From Obelidium mucronatum (lineage: Eukaryota; Chytridiomycota; Chytridiomycetes; Chytridiales; Chytriomycetaceae): a stretch of 64,000 nucleotides of DNA. The notes beneath the pieces were generated by a model that saw only the letters and a program-made list of their open reading frames with translations, did not search any database and was not told the DNA's origin. The DNA lies in NCBI GenBank assembly GCA_025765595.1, contig JAIVFH010000060.1, positions 157,334 to 221,333 on the forward strand, read 5' to 3'. This document shows positions 1 to 14,866 of this stretch, in pieces. The stretch's first letter is position 1; the number at the start of each line of letters is the position of its first letter. Both the position numbers and the translations under genes were made by a program.

Positions 1-3000
1 AGAAATAAAATGTATTTTCAAAGAAACGCAAGGTGCTACTGTTTTTCTCATTCCAATCAAAATCTGGAATCATCATTACTTCTTCTTCAATTTTTTCAAG
101 GTGGATTAAGTCTTTTCTATTTGATAATTGGACAGAGTTGCAGTCATATTTAGTGGGAGACTGATTGTCAACAAAGACGAAACTGGACCCAGGCGCGAGG
201 TAGGTACACTCCGCCTTCCCTTTTCTTCAGCAGGGAGAGCGAAATAAGTCCTTGCACGCGGGCATATTCTCCAGATTCTAATTTCACATCCGTGAATCTG
301 GAAGTTCCATGGTAATTTGGATTTGCCATGATTCTTCAGCTTTCAAAAGCTTTCACTGCAGAGCTATGGACTTTTAGCCACTTAAAGTCCTTGTCTGGCA
401 TCATAGATATGTTTGAAGCAATGGCTCCAAAGAGATCTAGGATTTTGGGTAAGTCTTCCATGATATTCTTCAGGAAGCGATCAAAAACACTGCTGTGACC
501 ATTGTCGTGGCCATCATTCTCACTCTCCAGATCTTCTTGACTTTCACTTGTGAAGGAAAATATTCCATTGTGTCTTACTTCTTCAATTTGCACAAGGTGC
601 AAATATCCACAGAACCGGGTTTCTGGAATAGCCTGTAAATCTTCAGATTCTTTGTCATCCACAGAGTCGTCTAGCCGGGCCAATACTGTACGCCTCGTTG
701 TCTAGGCAAATTTTAGATGTATAATCACAAAGCATATTCTTACTGATTGGGTAAGTCCCTCCACAACAGCTTTTTTGTTTGCTCTCCGTTTATAATCCTC
801 CTTGATGAATCGGTGGTTCATCGAGCATCCCAAATTCTTTGGATGCCCTCTGTTTCTAATTGCATCACAGAGATGGTGTACAATGCCATGCAGTTTGGGT
901 ATTTGGTGCTGGTTTCTTAATGGAGCATAGAATTTGTCAAAGTTCACACAAAACTGCTTTGTGAGAGCCTGGATTTGGTCCAAATCGGATTCTGAGATTA
1001 AATCCGAATTCAATACCTTTTGAAATTTCAGGAAAGGCAGAATTACTTCGGATAACCCAATGAAATCTTGATTTAAGTACAAATAGTTGGAAACAGTAAC
1101 CTGAAGTTGGCTTTTACCTGTAAGTAGGCCCACGAAAGGAAATAGCAATACTTTGGATATTTGGTCTCTCTCCTTGGATGTCAAGTTCGTAGAATCGGTG
1201 ATGGAATTTGTGGGTAAACGGAAATTATAGCACACAGGCATGGATCGAAACCTTTCCGCCAACTTTCGCTTGATTAATGCTGCCTTTCGAGGGTATCTGC
1301 CTTTAAGCTCGATCATTTCTATTGTGTATTCAAATATTGTTTGTTTAGACCAGCAAGATCATGCAGCATGTAGTCTGACGGAAACAGCTGATAGAGAGGG
1401 GACCCTCTAATTAAGATTAAATACACAAACAGGGGAGGGAATACATTGTACTCACAGGAATCCTGAAAATGCATTTTTGGTACCAGAGTATAAAGAATAC
1501 TTCTTGATTTTTTCGGCATTTCTGGAGTTCAAAATGCGATTCATGTCATCTTCTCTTCTTGGACGCAGCTTGAAGTCATAGTCCAGCATAAGATTATAAT
1601 TATCTTCATGGTTTTCATCTTCAATCCCGTATCCCAAATCGTGAGGACCAAGTAGTGGCGGAAACTCTGCAAAATGCAGGTATCCCCAGATAATGAGGCA
1701 TTCAATGCAAGGCATATTCCCAGCTGGCCCATACAGTAGTGCAGAAGCTGTGTGCTCTTGTTGATCTGCAGGACAACAACAAAGACAAGGAACAAAATGC
1801 AGTAGCGCCACGTCCAGATACATTCTGAATCCTTTCTCCTGATACTTCTTGATTGGAGCAAGCAAAATTTCATAGCATTTGTGAAATATGTCCCGTTTCT
1901 TTTTTTTTGAACAATTCAGTATCCTTTTCAGCGGAACTTGATGTAGAGTACCATTTGGGCAAAAACCCAACTGCAACTTTCGACTCCAGCTTATTTCTCT
2001 GTTGGCGCGGAATGTTGCACAAGGACATATAGATTGGGTGGCCAGATGTTTTGTGGCCACCATCAAGCTCTGTCGCGTCGGAATAAACCTCAAATGCAAG
2101 TAGCTTTGCTCCTGGTGGCAAGCTACGCACCTGAGCTTCCCACCAATTTCCTGTGTTGTATTCTCCATACATTTTTTCATTTCCGACAATTGCTGAATCT
2201 GATGTAAATGCCATATCTGGATAGTACTTCTGCAACAGCTCCATTCCACAATCAAGAATATTCCTGTAATGAAAGAATATTTCCTTCCCACCATCTGGGC
2301 TGTTTCCAACAGATTGCTTTTGGTATTTTCCAGCCCCAATATATCTATCATCAGAGTTTAAAAGGTTCATACCACTCTCGACAGAAGTTGGAAGCTTCAA
2401 TTCCATTGCATTTTTTTGGATGAAGGAAAGAACAGCATTCCAGACAGGATTCAAAACACTGGGAAACTTAGAAACCAGGCTGACTTGGCTGATTTTCAAA
2501 TGGGTGGTACGGAGGATACTTCAGGTTTGCAGTGGCGTCAAATACACTTGGCTCTATAGTTTGATTAAGCAAGCTGAAATTTGAGCCATGGAGTGTGCTG
2601 TGTTGTATGAGAGGGATTTGACCAGCCCTAAGTCCAACACTCTCTGGCCAGCAATGTTGGAATCGATTCATTTACTATCGTATTAAAAGCGTCTGGATCA
2701 CTTTCTGCAGTAAAGTTATCTGTTTCATGATCTGTCATTTGCTCCTCCATGATCGACGCGCGACTATCTGCTAGTCTGAGTGGCATCGAATCCAATGACA
2801 CCCCCACAAGAGAGTTTCCAATATTCTGTTGCTGTCTATGTTGAGTGGTCTCAAATTGAGAGATGTTTTCAGAGTGGAGTCTCTTCAATGGAGTGACAAT
2901 TCTTTTGTTTGAGTTTGATAGTCCAGCCGCCGCCGCATCTTTGTGGCGTTTGGAACTTAAATGTTGAAGAAAACTCTTGGCATTTGCTGATTGTTTTCCA

Positions 3001-3032
3001 CAGATACTGCAAATACTTTCTGAGTTGTGCAT
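1..3032 (-). pseudogene. Plavaka-type DNA transposase, decayed, runs off left edge
   Basis: A cut-and-paste transposase relic. It starts at 3032 with a C2H2 finger (CSICGKQ ... HLSSKRH). The core near 2350-2000 reads WWEAQVRSLPPGAKLL ... YSDATELDGG ... HPIYMSLCNIPRQQRNK ... GFLPKW, the pattern I know from fungal Plavaka (CMC superfamily) transposases. Cysteine-rich CPCADQQEH-like and CIEC motifs follow, then MLHDLAGLNKQYL near 1350 and IPKLHGIVHH near 880. Two introns still look functional: a GTGAGT donor at about 1455 ending TTAG near 1410, and a GTAAGA donor near 745. Breaks: an A9 run near 1909-1917 shifts frame where eight A would restore it, another frameshift lies near 2490-2510, and one near 1316. 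The C-terminal part (K-A-E-C-T-Y-L-A-P onward, about 220 to 1) continues beyond the window. No terminal inverted repeat was found. The family call is by motif memory, not a search. Confidence 0.72.
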
Positions 3033-3108
3033 GGGCTGACGTCGGGGATTTTCACAGTTTCTGTTTTTTTTCGAAACAAAAAAAAAATCTTTGCAAAATC
3101 ATCTAAAA
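3033..3108. promoter_or_regulatory. Divergent intergenic gap between transposase and unknown gene
   Basis: Seventy-six bases separate two divergent start codons. The gap holds a tgacgtc CRE-like word near 3039 and A/T runs. A shared promoter is inferred only from position. Confidence 0.3.
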
Positions 3109-4209
3109 ATGGCAGATGCAGATATGACTAGAGATTCTGATCAAGTTGCGGTTATTAATGCCTTTGAAGCTAGGGCGACAGGTTTTTTTTTATTTTTGGC
3201 ACTTCTGACGTTGTTCACACCAATTACTTAGCTGTTAAAAGAAAATTTGACGAAGTTAATGGACAAGATGACATGCCTATGGCAACTTTTCTGGAGTTAT
3301 CACAAGCAAACTTTGGTCTCATGTTCAAGCTTCAACTGCAACAACTTGATTGGATGCGTCAACTGTCCAGTGATGTCATCGACCTTAGGGCAGCCGTCGA
3401 AAAAACTCTCCCACCTCCACCTGACAAAATGTCGTTTGCCTCCTTGGGGGTAAGTGCCTAATTCTAATTGGTGGTTCCTTTCCTCATAACTCTCACTCAA
3501 TATTTTGTCTGCAGTCAAAATTTGAGACTCACATGCTGGTTACTTCTGTCCGTGAAGATCTTCACATGAGTCCAGAAAGAATTGCAGCTGTCACACTGGC
3601 TTACTTTGACAATCTTCCAGCAGGAGAAGCGCCAGTTGGAATTGACTTTACAGGTTCCGAATATTCGTGAAACGTACAAATACTATTACCCTCAAACAGG
3701 TAGCATTGATTGATTTATTTTTATACATTTTCTTTGTCGTTTATTTATTTTTGTTTGGATTCAGGTTCTTGAAGCAGTCGTCCCGCACACAGCTTGTCCA
3801 AGCAGTTCACACAAAAACATGCAAACAATACGGAATTCACAAAGCCCACTTGGTAAAACAAGCTGGAAAAATCCAACACCACGTCACTGTATTTTGTGAG
3901 CGGCAGTCGGTTATCACAGCAAAGTTCGAATTGCTGGACAACATCACTGAATCAAGTGAAGCATTTTTCAGTCTCGTTGATAATTGCAAACACCAGAACG
4001 CAGTTGCCTTGACTTCTGACGAAATTGCTTTTGTGTATGCATGTTTGGTTCGCTTCTTCAATTGTGAAACGATGGAGGACCACAACGTTGTCAAATCACT
4101 GAAGCAAGCCTTCACATCATTAAACCTTCAACGCCCTACACAGGCAACTACTCAAAGTTTCAGCGGCAGAGTTCGTTCAGATCCGCGTAACTTTGCAGTG
4201 GAAGAATAA
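3109..4209 (+). CDS. Unknown four-exon protein next to the transposase
   Basis: The exon model is 3109-3181, 3232-3449, 3515-3666 and 3765-4209, giving 295 aa. All donors are GT (gttttt, gtaagt, gtgaaa), all acceptors AG, and phases match throughout. The protein starts MADADMTRDSDQVAV, has a basic VKRKFDEV stretch at about residues 25-33 that could be a nuclear signal, a helical QLQQLDWMRQL segment and a proline patch PPPP. The C-terminal half (KTCKQYGIHKAHLVKQ onward) looks globular. I recognise no family. Its divergent position 76 bases from the transposase start suggests it may be the element's second gene, but it could be a host gene at the insertion site. Unlike its neighbour it carries no break. 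Confidence 0.6.
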
Positions 4210-4751
4210 TGGAATGGTTTCTTATGGGGATGATTGGGGGGATTCAATGAAGGTTTTGTTTTGAACGGGTTTTTAGTTTAAAATCAATGAATAGAAATAA
4301 AGAATCTATCGCCGCATTAGCATTTTAATTTTTCAAAATGTTAGTCGATTCGAATTTGTACCTAGAAATTCATTTGTTTTGAGATTCCCTTTTTTAAAAT
4401 AATTGACTTCAATTTCAAGAATCAAAAAGATATCAAATTTGGGTGCCGAATGGATGTCCGGCCATTCCGTTGTTGGTTTTGGAAATAAACAGAACACCAT
4501 TTCTTCTAAACCTTCGGGTGCCCGTTGATACTGCCCAATTTGCATCATAAAAGGGCGCCCTACTGACAGGACCTCCGAAGGACGTCCTTTTTTGCCACCG
4601 GATGTATATCCGACAGCGGGCATCCGTCGCGTTTCAGGTTCGGCGATCGATTCCGCACCCCTTCGCCATACTTGACTCGTACCAAAAATAGGATATCATA
4701 AATACATCCTTTATTTGTACCATTCTTCTTTCACCGCACAGGGTGTTGATT
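4210..4751. other. Gene-free stretch
   Basis: About 540 bases with no supported gene. A polyadenylation-like aataaa lies near 4295, downstream of the unknown gene. Short open frames here have no coding character. Confidence 0.4.
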
Positions 4752-5486
4752 TTAGGTCCTATTTCCGGGGCAAATTTTTGCGATGACTTCTGGCGGATAC
4801 GCCAAACGCACGCCATTGTTTTGAATATGAATCTGCAACGACTTTACAGAAACCAAACCGCCAATCTCTTTAGGAATATCCCCAACCAAGTTGTTGTTTG
4901 CCATGGAGCAGTGTTCCAAGTTCACAAGCTTCCCGAATTCAGGTGGAATCGATCCCGTTAGCCTGTTTTGGAAAAGCATGAGTCTTTTCAGGTTTTTTAG
5001 GTTTCCGATTTCCTTTGGGATGGGTCCTGTGAGGTTGTTTAGGCCCAGGTATAGCAGTTCCAGGCCGATGCAGTCAAATAGGGAGACGGGCAATGTTCCC
5101 GATAGACGTGAGGCATGCAAATAAATTATTTTTAGGTATGGAATCAGGATGATTGTGGAAGGGAGCTGTTTCGTGGGACAGTGTTTTAATCGGAATCGAC
5201 AGGGTGAGCGATACGAAAGGCGGGTCTCGGCGTATCCTTGCGCGGATTCTGTAGACATTGAGAGGACTCTTGAGTTGATTTTTTCGAGAGAGTTGTGATT
5301 TGATGGATCGTAAGGGTCGTTGTGCATATGGCGGTTGATGAGAATGAATTGCTTTGACAACAGAACTTCTCGGATAGCTTTTGAGAGACGAGCATATTTA
5401 AAGACTGCATCAAAGTGGATGAAGAAGAAGATGCGCATCTTGATCTCGAAGGGCAGTGCTGAGAGCGACAGAGGAATGACAGTCAT
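4752..5486 (-). CDS. F-box-like, plant-type LRR protein, shorter tandem copy
   Basis: Intronless, 244 aa, starting at the ATG at 5486. Residues about 10-55 (LPFEIKMRIFFFIHFDAVFKY ... LSKAIREVLL) fit an F-box-like motif. Residues about 110-220 hold LRRs of the plant-type pattern (NNLTGPIPKEIGNL, NRLTGSIPPEFGKL, NNLVGDIPKEIGGL). It is a close paralogue of the next gene upstream in the same orientation but lacks that gene's acidic tail, ending soon after SYPPEV-like sequence. A substrate-adaptor role in an SCF ubiquitin ligase is the usual inference for such proteins and is not shown here. The short C-terminus could be natural or a truncation. Confidence 0.75.
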   Translation of the reverse strand: MTVIPLSLSALPFEIKMRIFFFIHFDAVFKYARLSKAIREVLLSKQFILINRHMHNDPYDPSNHNSLEKINSRVLSMSTESAQGYAETRLSYRSPCRFRLKHCPTKQLPSTIILIPYLKIIYLHASRLSGTLPVSLFDCIGLELLYLGLNNLTGPIPKEIGNLKNLKRLMLFQNRLTGSIPPEFGKLVNLEHCSMANNNLVGDIPKEIGGLVSVKSLQIHIQNNGVRLAYPPEVIAKICPGNRT

Positions 5487-5500
5487 TTTTTGGATTGAGC

Positions 5501-5613
5501 GGAGACGGGATACCTTATTTTCCCGTATTTAACAAAAAGTTATATTTGAGGGGAGACGGGATATCTTATTTTTCACTATCTAATAATTGGTTGTATTTAA
5601 CAAAACGTTATAT
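5501..5613. repeat. Two direct copies of a ~50-bp unit
   Basis: The word ggagacgggatac/tcttattttt occurs at 5501 and 5552, each followed by tatttaacaaaa-a/c-gttatatt (about 5525 and 5594). The unit lies between the two tandem LRR genes and is probably a by-product of their duplication. Confidence 0.6.
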
Positions 5614-6513
5614 TGCCTCCTCATTGTCCCCATCCTCAGATTCATCATCCGACGCGTCACTTTCCTCATCTTCATCCGTCATATCACTTTCCCCGCTTTC
5701 ATCTGATTCGTCTGCATCTTTTGGAACATTATACCCACGAACCCAATGGTTGTCTGGAAGAGACGGTCGACAAATATCGTATCCTTCTTTATACGCACAA
5801 CTCACAAGATTCTTGAGGTTCGATACATTGGCCGGATAACTCAACAACACACCATTACTTTGAACATGAATCCGCAACACTATTACAGACACAAGGCCCC
5901 CAATCTCGGGGGGAATATCCCCCGTCAAGGCATTCAACTCCATGTTGCAGTACTCCAAGTTGACAAGCTTTCCGAATTCAGGTGGAATCGATCCCGTAAG
6001 CTTATTACTGAAAATCATGAGACGTTTCAGCTGTGTCAGGTTTCCAATTTCCTTTGGGATAGGACCTGTGAAGTCGTTTCCACCCAAGTACAACAGTTCT
6101 AGACTGGCACAGTCAAAGATAGAAAGCGGTAATGTCCCTGAAAGATGACCACCATGAAAATCAATGGTTTTTAGGCATGGAATCAGACTGATTGTGGATG
6201 TGAGTTCCGGAATGGGGCCGCGTTTTAAGTTTAACTGAAAGCGATAGTCTGTTGGGCGATGTGAGAGACGGGTCTGAGCGTATCCTTGAGCAGACTCTAA
6301 AGACATCGATAGAACTTTTATGTTGACGTTGTGGATGGGCCAGAGTTCGTACGGATCGTAACAATCGTTGTGCATAAGGCGGTTGATGAGGATGAACTGC
6401 TTTGTCAGCAGTAGTTCTCGGAAGGCCTTTGAGAGACGGGTGTATTTGAAGACAGCGTCAAAGTGGATGAAGAGGAAGATGCGCAACTTGATCTCGAACG
6501 GCAGTGTTTCCAT
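5608..6513 (-). CDS. F-box-like, plant-type LRR protein, longer tandem copy
   Basis: Intronless, 301 aa, starting at the ATG at 6513. It has the same architecture as the gene at 4752: an F-box-like N-terminus (LPFEIKLRIFLFIHFDAVFKY), then LRRs of the LxGxIPxExGxL type over about residues 105-215 (NDFTGPIPKEIGNL, NKLTGSIPPEFGKL). It adds a C-terminal extension from about residue 225 that ends in an acidic run rich in D, E and S (about 265-300). The two genes are a tandem duplication with a 5' to 3' order on the minus strand. The divergent ECD gene begins 37 bases upstream. Confidence 0.8.
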   Translation of the reverse strand: METLPFEIKLRIFLFIHFDAVFKYTRLSKAFRELLLTKQFILINRLMHNDCYDPYELWPIHNVNIKVLSMSLESAQGYAQTRLSHRPTDYRFQLNLKRGPIPELTSTISLIPCLKTIDFHGGHLSGTLPLSIFDCASLELLYLGGNDFTGPIPKEIGNLTQLKRLMIFSNKLTGSIPPEFGKLVNLEYCNMELNALTGDIPPEIGGLVSVIVLRIHVQSNGVLLSYPANVSNLKNLVSCAYKEGYDICRPSLPDNHWVRGYNVPKDADESDESGESDMTDEDEESDASDDESEDGDNEEAI

Positions 6514-6550
6514 CGCTTGGTTTATATCTTTTTATTTCTTCTTCAATAAA
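6514..6550. promoter_or_regulatory. 37-bp divergent gap, LRR gene / ECD
   Basis: Only 37 bases separate the ATG of the minus-strand LRR gene and the ATG of ECD, so any promoter elements must be shared or lie inside coding sequence. Confidence 0.4.
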
Positions 6551-9594
<3,044 letters not shown>

Positions 9595-10020
9595 TATCTA
9601 GCATATCAAACAGTAACATTTGAAGATACTTGTTTTTATTGTTCTGTCTAGTATTGTCGCTGTTGCTTGTGTTCCCCATTTACATTTGCTTTAATCAGAG
9701 GACACTTGAACTCAAACTACAAGGAACAAATCAAAGAATCATCATGTTTATTTAAACCTTCTTGCTGTTCTAAATGAATGGTTATATTCGATATGGGTCA
9801 ATCAGTTCTGAGGTCTGTCACACTGACCGTTGACCTTATTGTTCCCGATGGAATTAGATACGACACCCTCGTGTTGCTACAGTCTTTGAGGTCGATCGTG
9901 AGGGATTGTGGGAGGGTGCGTGCCGTGTCCAACATACCTTTGAAAATTCCGAGAAAAGTGAAACAACGTGCCTTGAAGTAAATAGCAAAAAAAAGTCAAC
10001 AAAAAAACAAAAAAAGAGCA
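9595..10020. other. ECD 3' / VTC4 5' intergenic region
   Basis: 426 bases. A 67-codon open frame (9778-9981) starts at an ATG but shows no family resemblance and sits where VTC4 5' leader and promoter are expected. I do not call it a gene. The last 40 bases before the VTC4 ATG are A-rich. Confidence 0.4.
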
Positions 10021-12640
10021 ATGAAGTTTGGCGTTCGATTACTAGAGCAGCGAAAGGTTCGAGCGCCTTGTATTTGTTTAGTTAGTTTTAATCTTAAATG
10101 TTTTTTCGTCCTTAGGTTGAGTGGGAGTATTACTACATGTGAGAACAGCAAGCGTGGACCCCCTGCAAAAACGATACCCCCCGACTGATCCTTCTCTTTT
10201 CCACTCCATTTTAGCAACTATGAGCTGTGCAAACGGTTTCTGAAGAACACTGGAAGCCGCTTGAGCGAACTGGACGAAGCAGCGTTTGTTGAGATATTGG
10301 ATCGCGAACTGGAAAAGGTAGGCCGCTTGTTTCTTTTGAGGGGAGTGGCTCTTCTAACAATCAAGAGCAATCGTAAAAGGTTGCTTCGTTTAGGAAAATG
10401 AAGGGCGATGAACTCAGCCGTAGAGTTGCAAAGACGGAGCGCGCCTTTGAGGCCCTTCAGAAGCAGTTTCCAACCATTTCAGCCCTTGTGACTTCGCCTG
10501 TTTTGGGTGCTTCTCCTGAAGAAACGGAATTGGCGAAAGTCAGAGAAACGGTTTCAGCGATTCTTGAAGAGTATGTCAACACTTTTTTGGAAGGTGGGGT
10601 GTTTGACCGCGTACTAATAATCCCATCTTCACGAAACACCAGAGTTGGTGATTTGTCCAAATACACAAGACTCAACTACGCCGGATTCATGAAAATCCTC
10701 AAGAAACACGACAGATACACGCAGTTCCAACTTAAACCAATGTTTCTCCTCAGAATGCGGGAACGGCCATTTTATGAAGAGTCTGTTGAACCATTGGTCG
10801 TCCGTCTTTCTCGCATCTTCAATAACGTCCGCACCGGTGGCCGTGGCGGATCTGGAACCGATATTAAGGAAAATATCCCAGACAAGTTTGTTCGCAAGAC
10901 GACCAAATACTGGGTTCACTATGACAAGGTGGATGATTTGAGAAACGAGATTTTGAAAAAGATTCCAGTCTTGATTGTCAAGGATAAGAAGGGTGCTGTT
11001 GAGGATATTCCTAATCCTGCTGTTTCCACGGTTTACTTTGATAATGATTCTTTGGAGTTGTACAATGATCGGATCGAGAGGAAAGCGGGCTCCCAGGTAA
11101 AACTCGATGTCAAAATACCCGCTTTTATTTTTAACTAATTGCCTTTAATGTTCAGCTCATTCGTTTGCGATGGTATGGTGACATGGATGCCACAGATGTT
11201 TTTGTTGAGCGAAAAGTCCTCAAAATCAAGAAACACCGCAACGGAAACGAATCCAGTGAAGACGAAGACGAAGAGGACGAAACCACAGCTGGTAATGCTG
11301 ATGGCAAGAAGCCAGTTTCCACTGACAGAAACTTGGACGACGAACGTACGGAGAAGTCCCGGTTTACAGTCAAGGAGAAGTTTGTCAATGCCTACTTGGC
11401 TGGAAAGCACCAAATGGACAAGTCTATCCAAAAAGTGAATGAAAAAGTGGTGTTGGAGAGCGTCACCTCGCCATCCTTCTCTCCAGCTTTCAGCTCCAAA
11501 TCCCCTGGATTACCTGCAATGACATCTCCTTCCCTTGTTGCCACTACATCTCGAACTGCTGTTCCTTCCAAGTCCCGTCTCCAGGATCTAGTCCGTCTTT
11601 CGGAGGAGATCCGACAAACCATCAAGAGCAAGAACTTGAAACCCATTCTCCGAACCTTCTATAACCGAACTGCCTTCCAGATTCCTGGAGACTTGCGGGT
11701 CCGAATCTCGTTGGATACTGACTTGACATTTATCCGTGAAGACAACTTTGGTGGCGTCAAGAGAAGTGGTGACAACTGGCGTCGTACCGATTGTGGAGCA
11801 ACCTGGCCTTTTGACTACCTCCCGAAGGGGGATGCGGATAGCTTCCCATACGCAATTTTGGAAGTGAAGGTCCAAATGGTGGAAGGAGGCAGTGAGCCAG
11901 AATGGGTCAAGAAGCTTGTGAGGGATAATTTGATTCAAGAGGTTCCAACATTCTCAAAGTACATTCACGGAGCATCAGATTTACTGGATGATAAAGTGAA
12001 TGGTTTCCCCGAGTGGCTTCCACTCCTGACAAAGGAGAATGGCACAGACCGTAAGAGGATCCAACCAAATGATGTTTTGGAAGGCGAACATGTGGGACAC
12101 TCTGCCAGAACATCGAGATTGGGCTCGTTTGCTTCCACGAGCGAAAGTGTGTTGGCAAGTCGCAGGCCTCAAGAGGCTGAACCTGTTGTTCCACTGGGAA
12201 CTCCTGATGTGGTTGGATTCCAAGCGATTGATGTGACCAAGCGGATTGTCATTCCAGTGAGAATTGAACCCAAAGTATACTTTGCCAACGAAAGAACGTT
12301 CTTGACTTGGTTGCAGTGTAAGTCTTTTTTTTTTTTGGAGTCACTTTTGTTTTGCCTGATCCCTTGTGTAGTTGTTATTTCACTGTGCGCCGTCGCTCTT
12401 GGTCTACTCAATTTTGGTGACAAAGTGGGCCAAATTGCAGGACTCATGTTCACCATCGTTGCCGTCTTGTTCATGGGGCATGCCATGTTATTGCACCAAT
12501 GGCGTGTTGATATGATCACCAAACGTGGAAACAAGCCGTTTGATGATCTCTGGGGCCCAACGATTTTGAGTATTGTTTTAATTGCATCTGTTGGAGTGAA
12601 CTTGTATCTCAAGTTTGTTGATGAGAACGCTTTCTTTTGA
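10021..12640 (+). CDS. VTC4: Vacuolar transporter chaperone 4, polyphosphate polymerase
   Basis: Exons 10021-10056, 10116-10138, 10215-10317, 10380-11096, 11156-12317 and 12372-12640 give 769 aa. VTC4 makes polyphosphate from ATP on the cytosolic face of the vacuole membrane and passes it into the lumen. The N-terminal SPX domain begins MKFGVRLLEQRKVEWEYYYI and includes LNYAGFMKILKKHDR, whose basic cluster binds inositol pyrophosphates. The catalytic tunnel domain follows: TTKYWVHYD, TVYFDNDSLELY, IRLRWYGDMDATDVFVERK, FYNRTAFQIPGDLRVRISLDTDL, AILEVKVQ, FSKYIHG. The basic and glutamate residues known to be catalytic in yeast Vtc4 appear present. Three hydrophobic segments in the last ~110 residues are membrane anchors. 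A D/E-rich insert (about 390-430) lies inside the catalytic domain. The first exon codes for only 12 residues. Confidence 0.93.
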
Positions 12641-12799
12641 TTTTCAACCAGCGCACTCGTTGCATACACCATTTTCTTTTAATATGAATGTGCGATTCTA
12701 ATAAATTGTTGATCTTTGTCTCAAGTGGTTATTTCATTCTTTTGCGTGCTGTGTGTGTGTGTTGGAAGCCAATTTGGGAAAATTTCAGTTCAGAAAACG

Positions 12800-14658
12800 A
12801 TGGGTGAGTGTCTCTGTATCTAGAGCGATTTGGGAGCAGATGAGGGCTTCGGGATGGATCTTGCGTACTAGCTGAATTCGGAGGAAGAAAGCGGTCTTGA
12901 CGGGACTGGATCGTTGTTGGAGGAGGAGATGAGTCTGAACCAGCCGATAACTAACTGTCATTTTCACCGCTATGCCAATCACTCCCGCCGACCCCAACTG
13001 ATCGCCTGCAGTCGAATACGCAGTAAGATTACCACAATGCACTCGTTTGGCTGAGTGAACCTGCTTCTAATCAGCTGTCTTCGAACTTAGACTGGCCCCA
13101 TCATCAAGAAGAAGTTGAACGGATCTGTTGGTTTCTCAAACTTGCCCAACCAAGTTCACCGCAAATCCATCAAAAAGGGATTTCAGTTTACCTTCATGGT
13201 TGTTGGGTGCGTTTGGAAGATCAGCCTGTCATGGAGTTGCGTCTAAAAAAGCCAACAAAACACACAAAACAACACCCCCCAAATTACCACAGTGAATCTG
13301 GATTGGGAAAGTCCACCCTCGTCAACACTCTCTTCAACACCAACTTGTACCCTGGAAAGGAGGGCGGAAAGGAGCTGACTGCGGAGACGCCGTCAACTGT
13401 GGAGATCCAAGCCATCTCTGCTGATATCGAGGAGAATGGTGTTAAGCTCAAGTTGACTGTCATTGACACTCCAGGTAAAATAACTCTTGCGAAGTCAAAG
13501 TGATGGGGAACGACATCTTGATGTTTCTTGTAACAGGATTTGGAGATTACATCAACAACGAAGAGAGCTGGACTCCAATCTTGGAAAACATTGAAGCCCG
13601 TTTCGATGCCTTTTTGGACCAAGAAAACAGAGTCAACCGTAAGCGAATTGTTGACACTCGTGTTCACGCTTGTCTGTACTTCATTGCTCCAACTGGTCAC
13701 GCTTTGAAGCCATTGGATGTTGAATTCATGAAGAGGTTGGCGGGACGTGTGAACTTGATTCCTGTGATTGCCAAGAGTGACACTATGACTGAAGAGGAAT
13801 TGAAGAATTTCAAGATTAGAGTTGAGTTTCAACACTTTTTTTTTGCAAGTTGTGTCTTAAACTTTGAGAATTTAGATTCTGGATGATATCGCTGCTCACA
13901 AAATCAACATTTACTCTCCACCTACATATGACAATGATGACCCAGAAACCATTCAGGAAAACAAGGAGATTGTTGTATGTTTATTTTGCTTTGCTCTCGG
14001 AAACCCCCCCTCACTCAAAACCACAGAGCCGCATTCCTTTCGCCGTTGTGGGAGCTGACCGTGACATCGATGTTGGAGCTGGGCGCAAGATTCGTGGCCG
14101 TAAATACCCATGGGGGATCATCGAAGTTGACAACGAGGAACACTGTGACTTTGTCAAGCTCAGACAAATGCTGATCCGCACTCACATGGAAGAGTTGAAG
14201 GAGTTTACGAACGAAGTCTTATACGAAAGCTACCGTACTGCCAAGTTGGCCGAGTTGGGAGGCGACGTTGCAAATGCAAAGTGAGTCTGTTTTCTTTTTC
14301 GCTGGCGATTCTTTGGTTGTCTGACCATATTTTATAGCCCATTGAAAAAGCTCGAGAGTGACAAGAAGGCACATGATGCCAAGATGGCCAAGATGGAGGC
14401 TGAAATGAAGGCGGTCTTTGACGCCAAGGTTGCCGAGAAGGAAGCCAAATTAAAACAAGCCGAAGAAGAGGTTCATTTAATCCTTGAGAAGTGCTGCCAA
14501 CGGTTGCTGATCTATATTTTTCTGTTCAGCTTTTCGCCCGCCACCGTGAAATGAAGGAACAGCTGGAGAGACAACGTACTAGATCACCAGCCAACCAGAG
14601 ATCAAGCCTCCCTCAGCAGCAACAGCAGCCACAAAAGAAGGGATTCTTCAACAAGTAA
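12800..14658 (+). CDS. CDC3: Septin, Cdc3 group
   Basis: Nine exons are proposed: 12800-12803, 13012-13022, 13091-13206, 13293-13474, 13537-13820, 13876-13974, 14027-14280, 14338-14470, 14530-14658 (403 aa). The GTPase is complete: P-loop GESGLGKS, switch DTPGFGD, base-recognition AKSD, septin-unique element with [14 protein letters not shown]. Residues before the P-loop ([26 protein letters not shown]) match the polybasic region. The coiled coil near the end, [11 protein letters not shown] ... [15 protein letters not shown], is close to yeast Cdc3, supporting that group over Cdc10/11/12. Septins polymerise at the cortex and, in chytrids, at rhizoid bases and zoospore. The first two exons (4 and 11 coding bases) are inferred only from splice signals and phase; the frame from 13091 onward is secure. 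Confidence 0.92.
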
Positions 14659-14866
14659 ACTTAAAAAAAGAAAGAATATTGTGATTCTTGTTATTTTGCC
14701 GCCTTCGTCATTTCCCGTTCTTTTAATAAATCCCGCTTGAAGTTAGTTGTGTCAGGAAGTGTGTGAGTCACAACCAGTTGGTTGGGGGCTTGAGCGGCAA
14801 TTTTTCATAAAGTGATCCAATTCATTTGATTCCCTTGCATTAGGTTGCGGTGATCAATTATTAAGT

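Noticed and set aside
4333..4816. Two short minus-strand open frames
   Set aside because: No domain, no codon character and no splice link to neighbours.
9778..9981. 67-codon open frame between ECD and VTC4
   Set aside because: No similarity, no conservation evidence and a typical 5' flank position.
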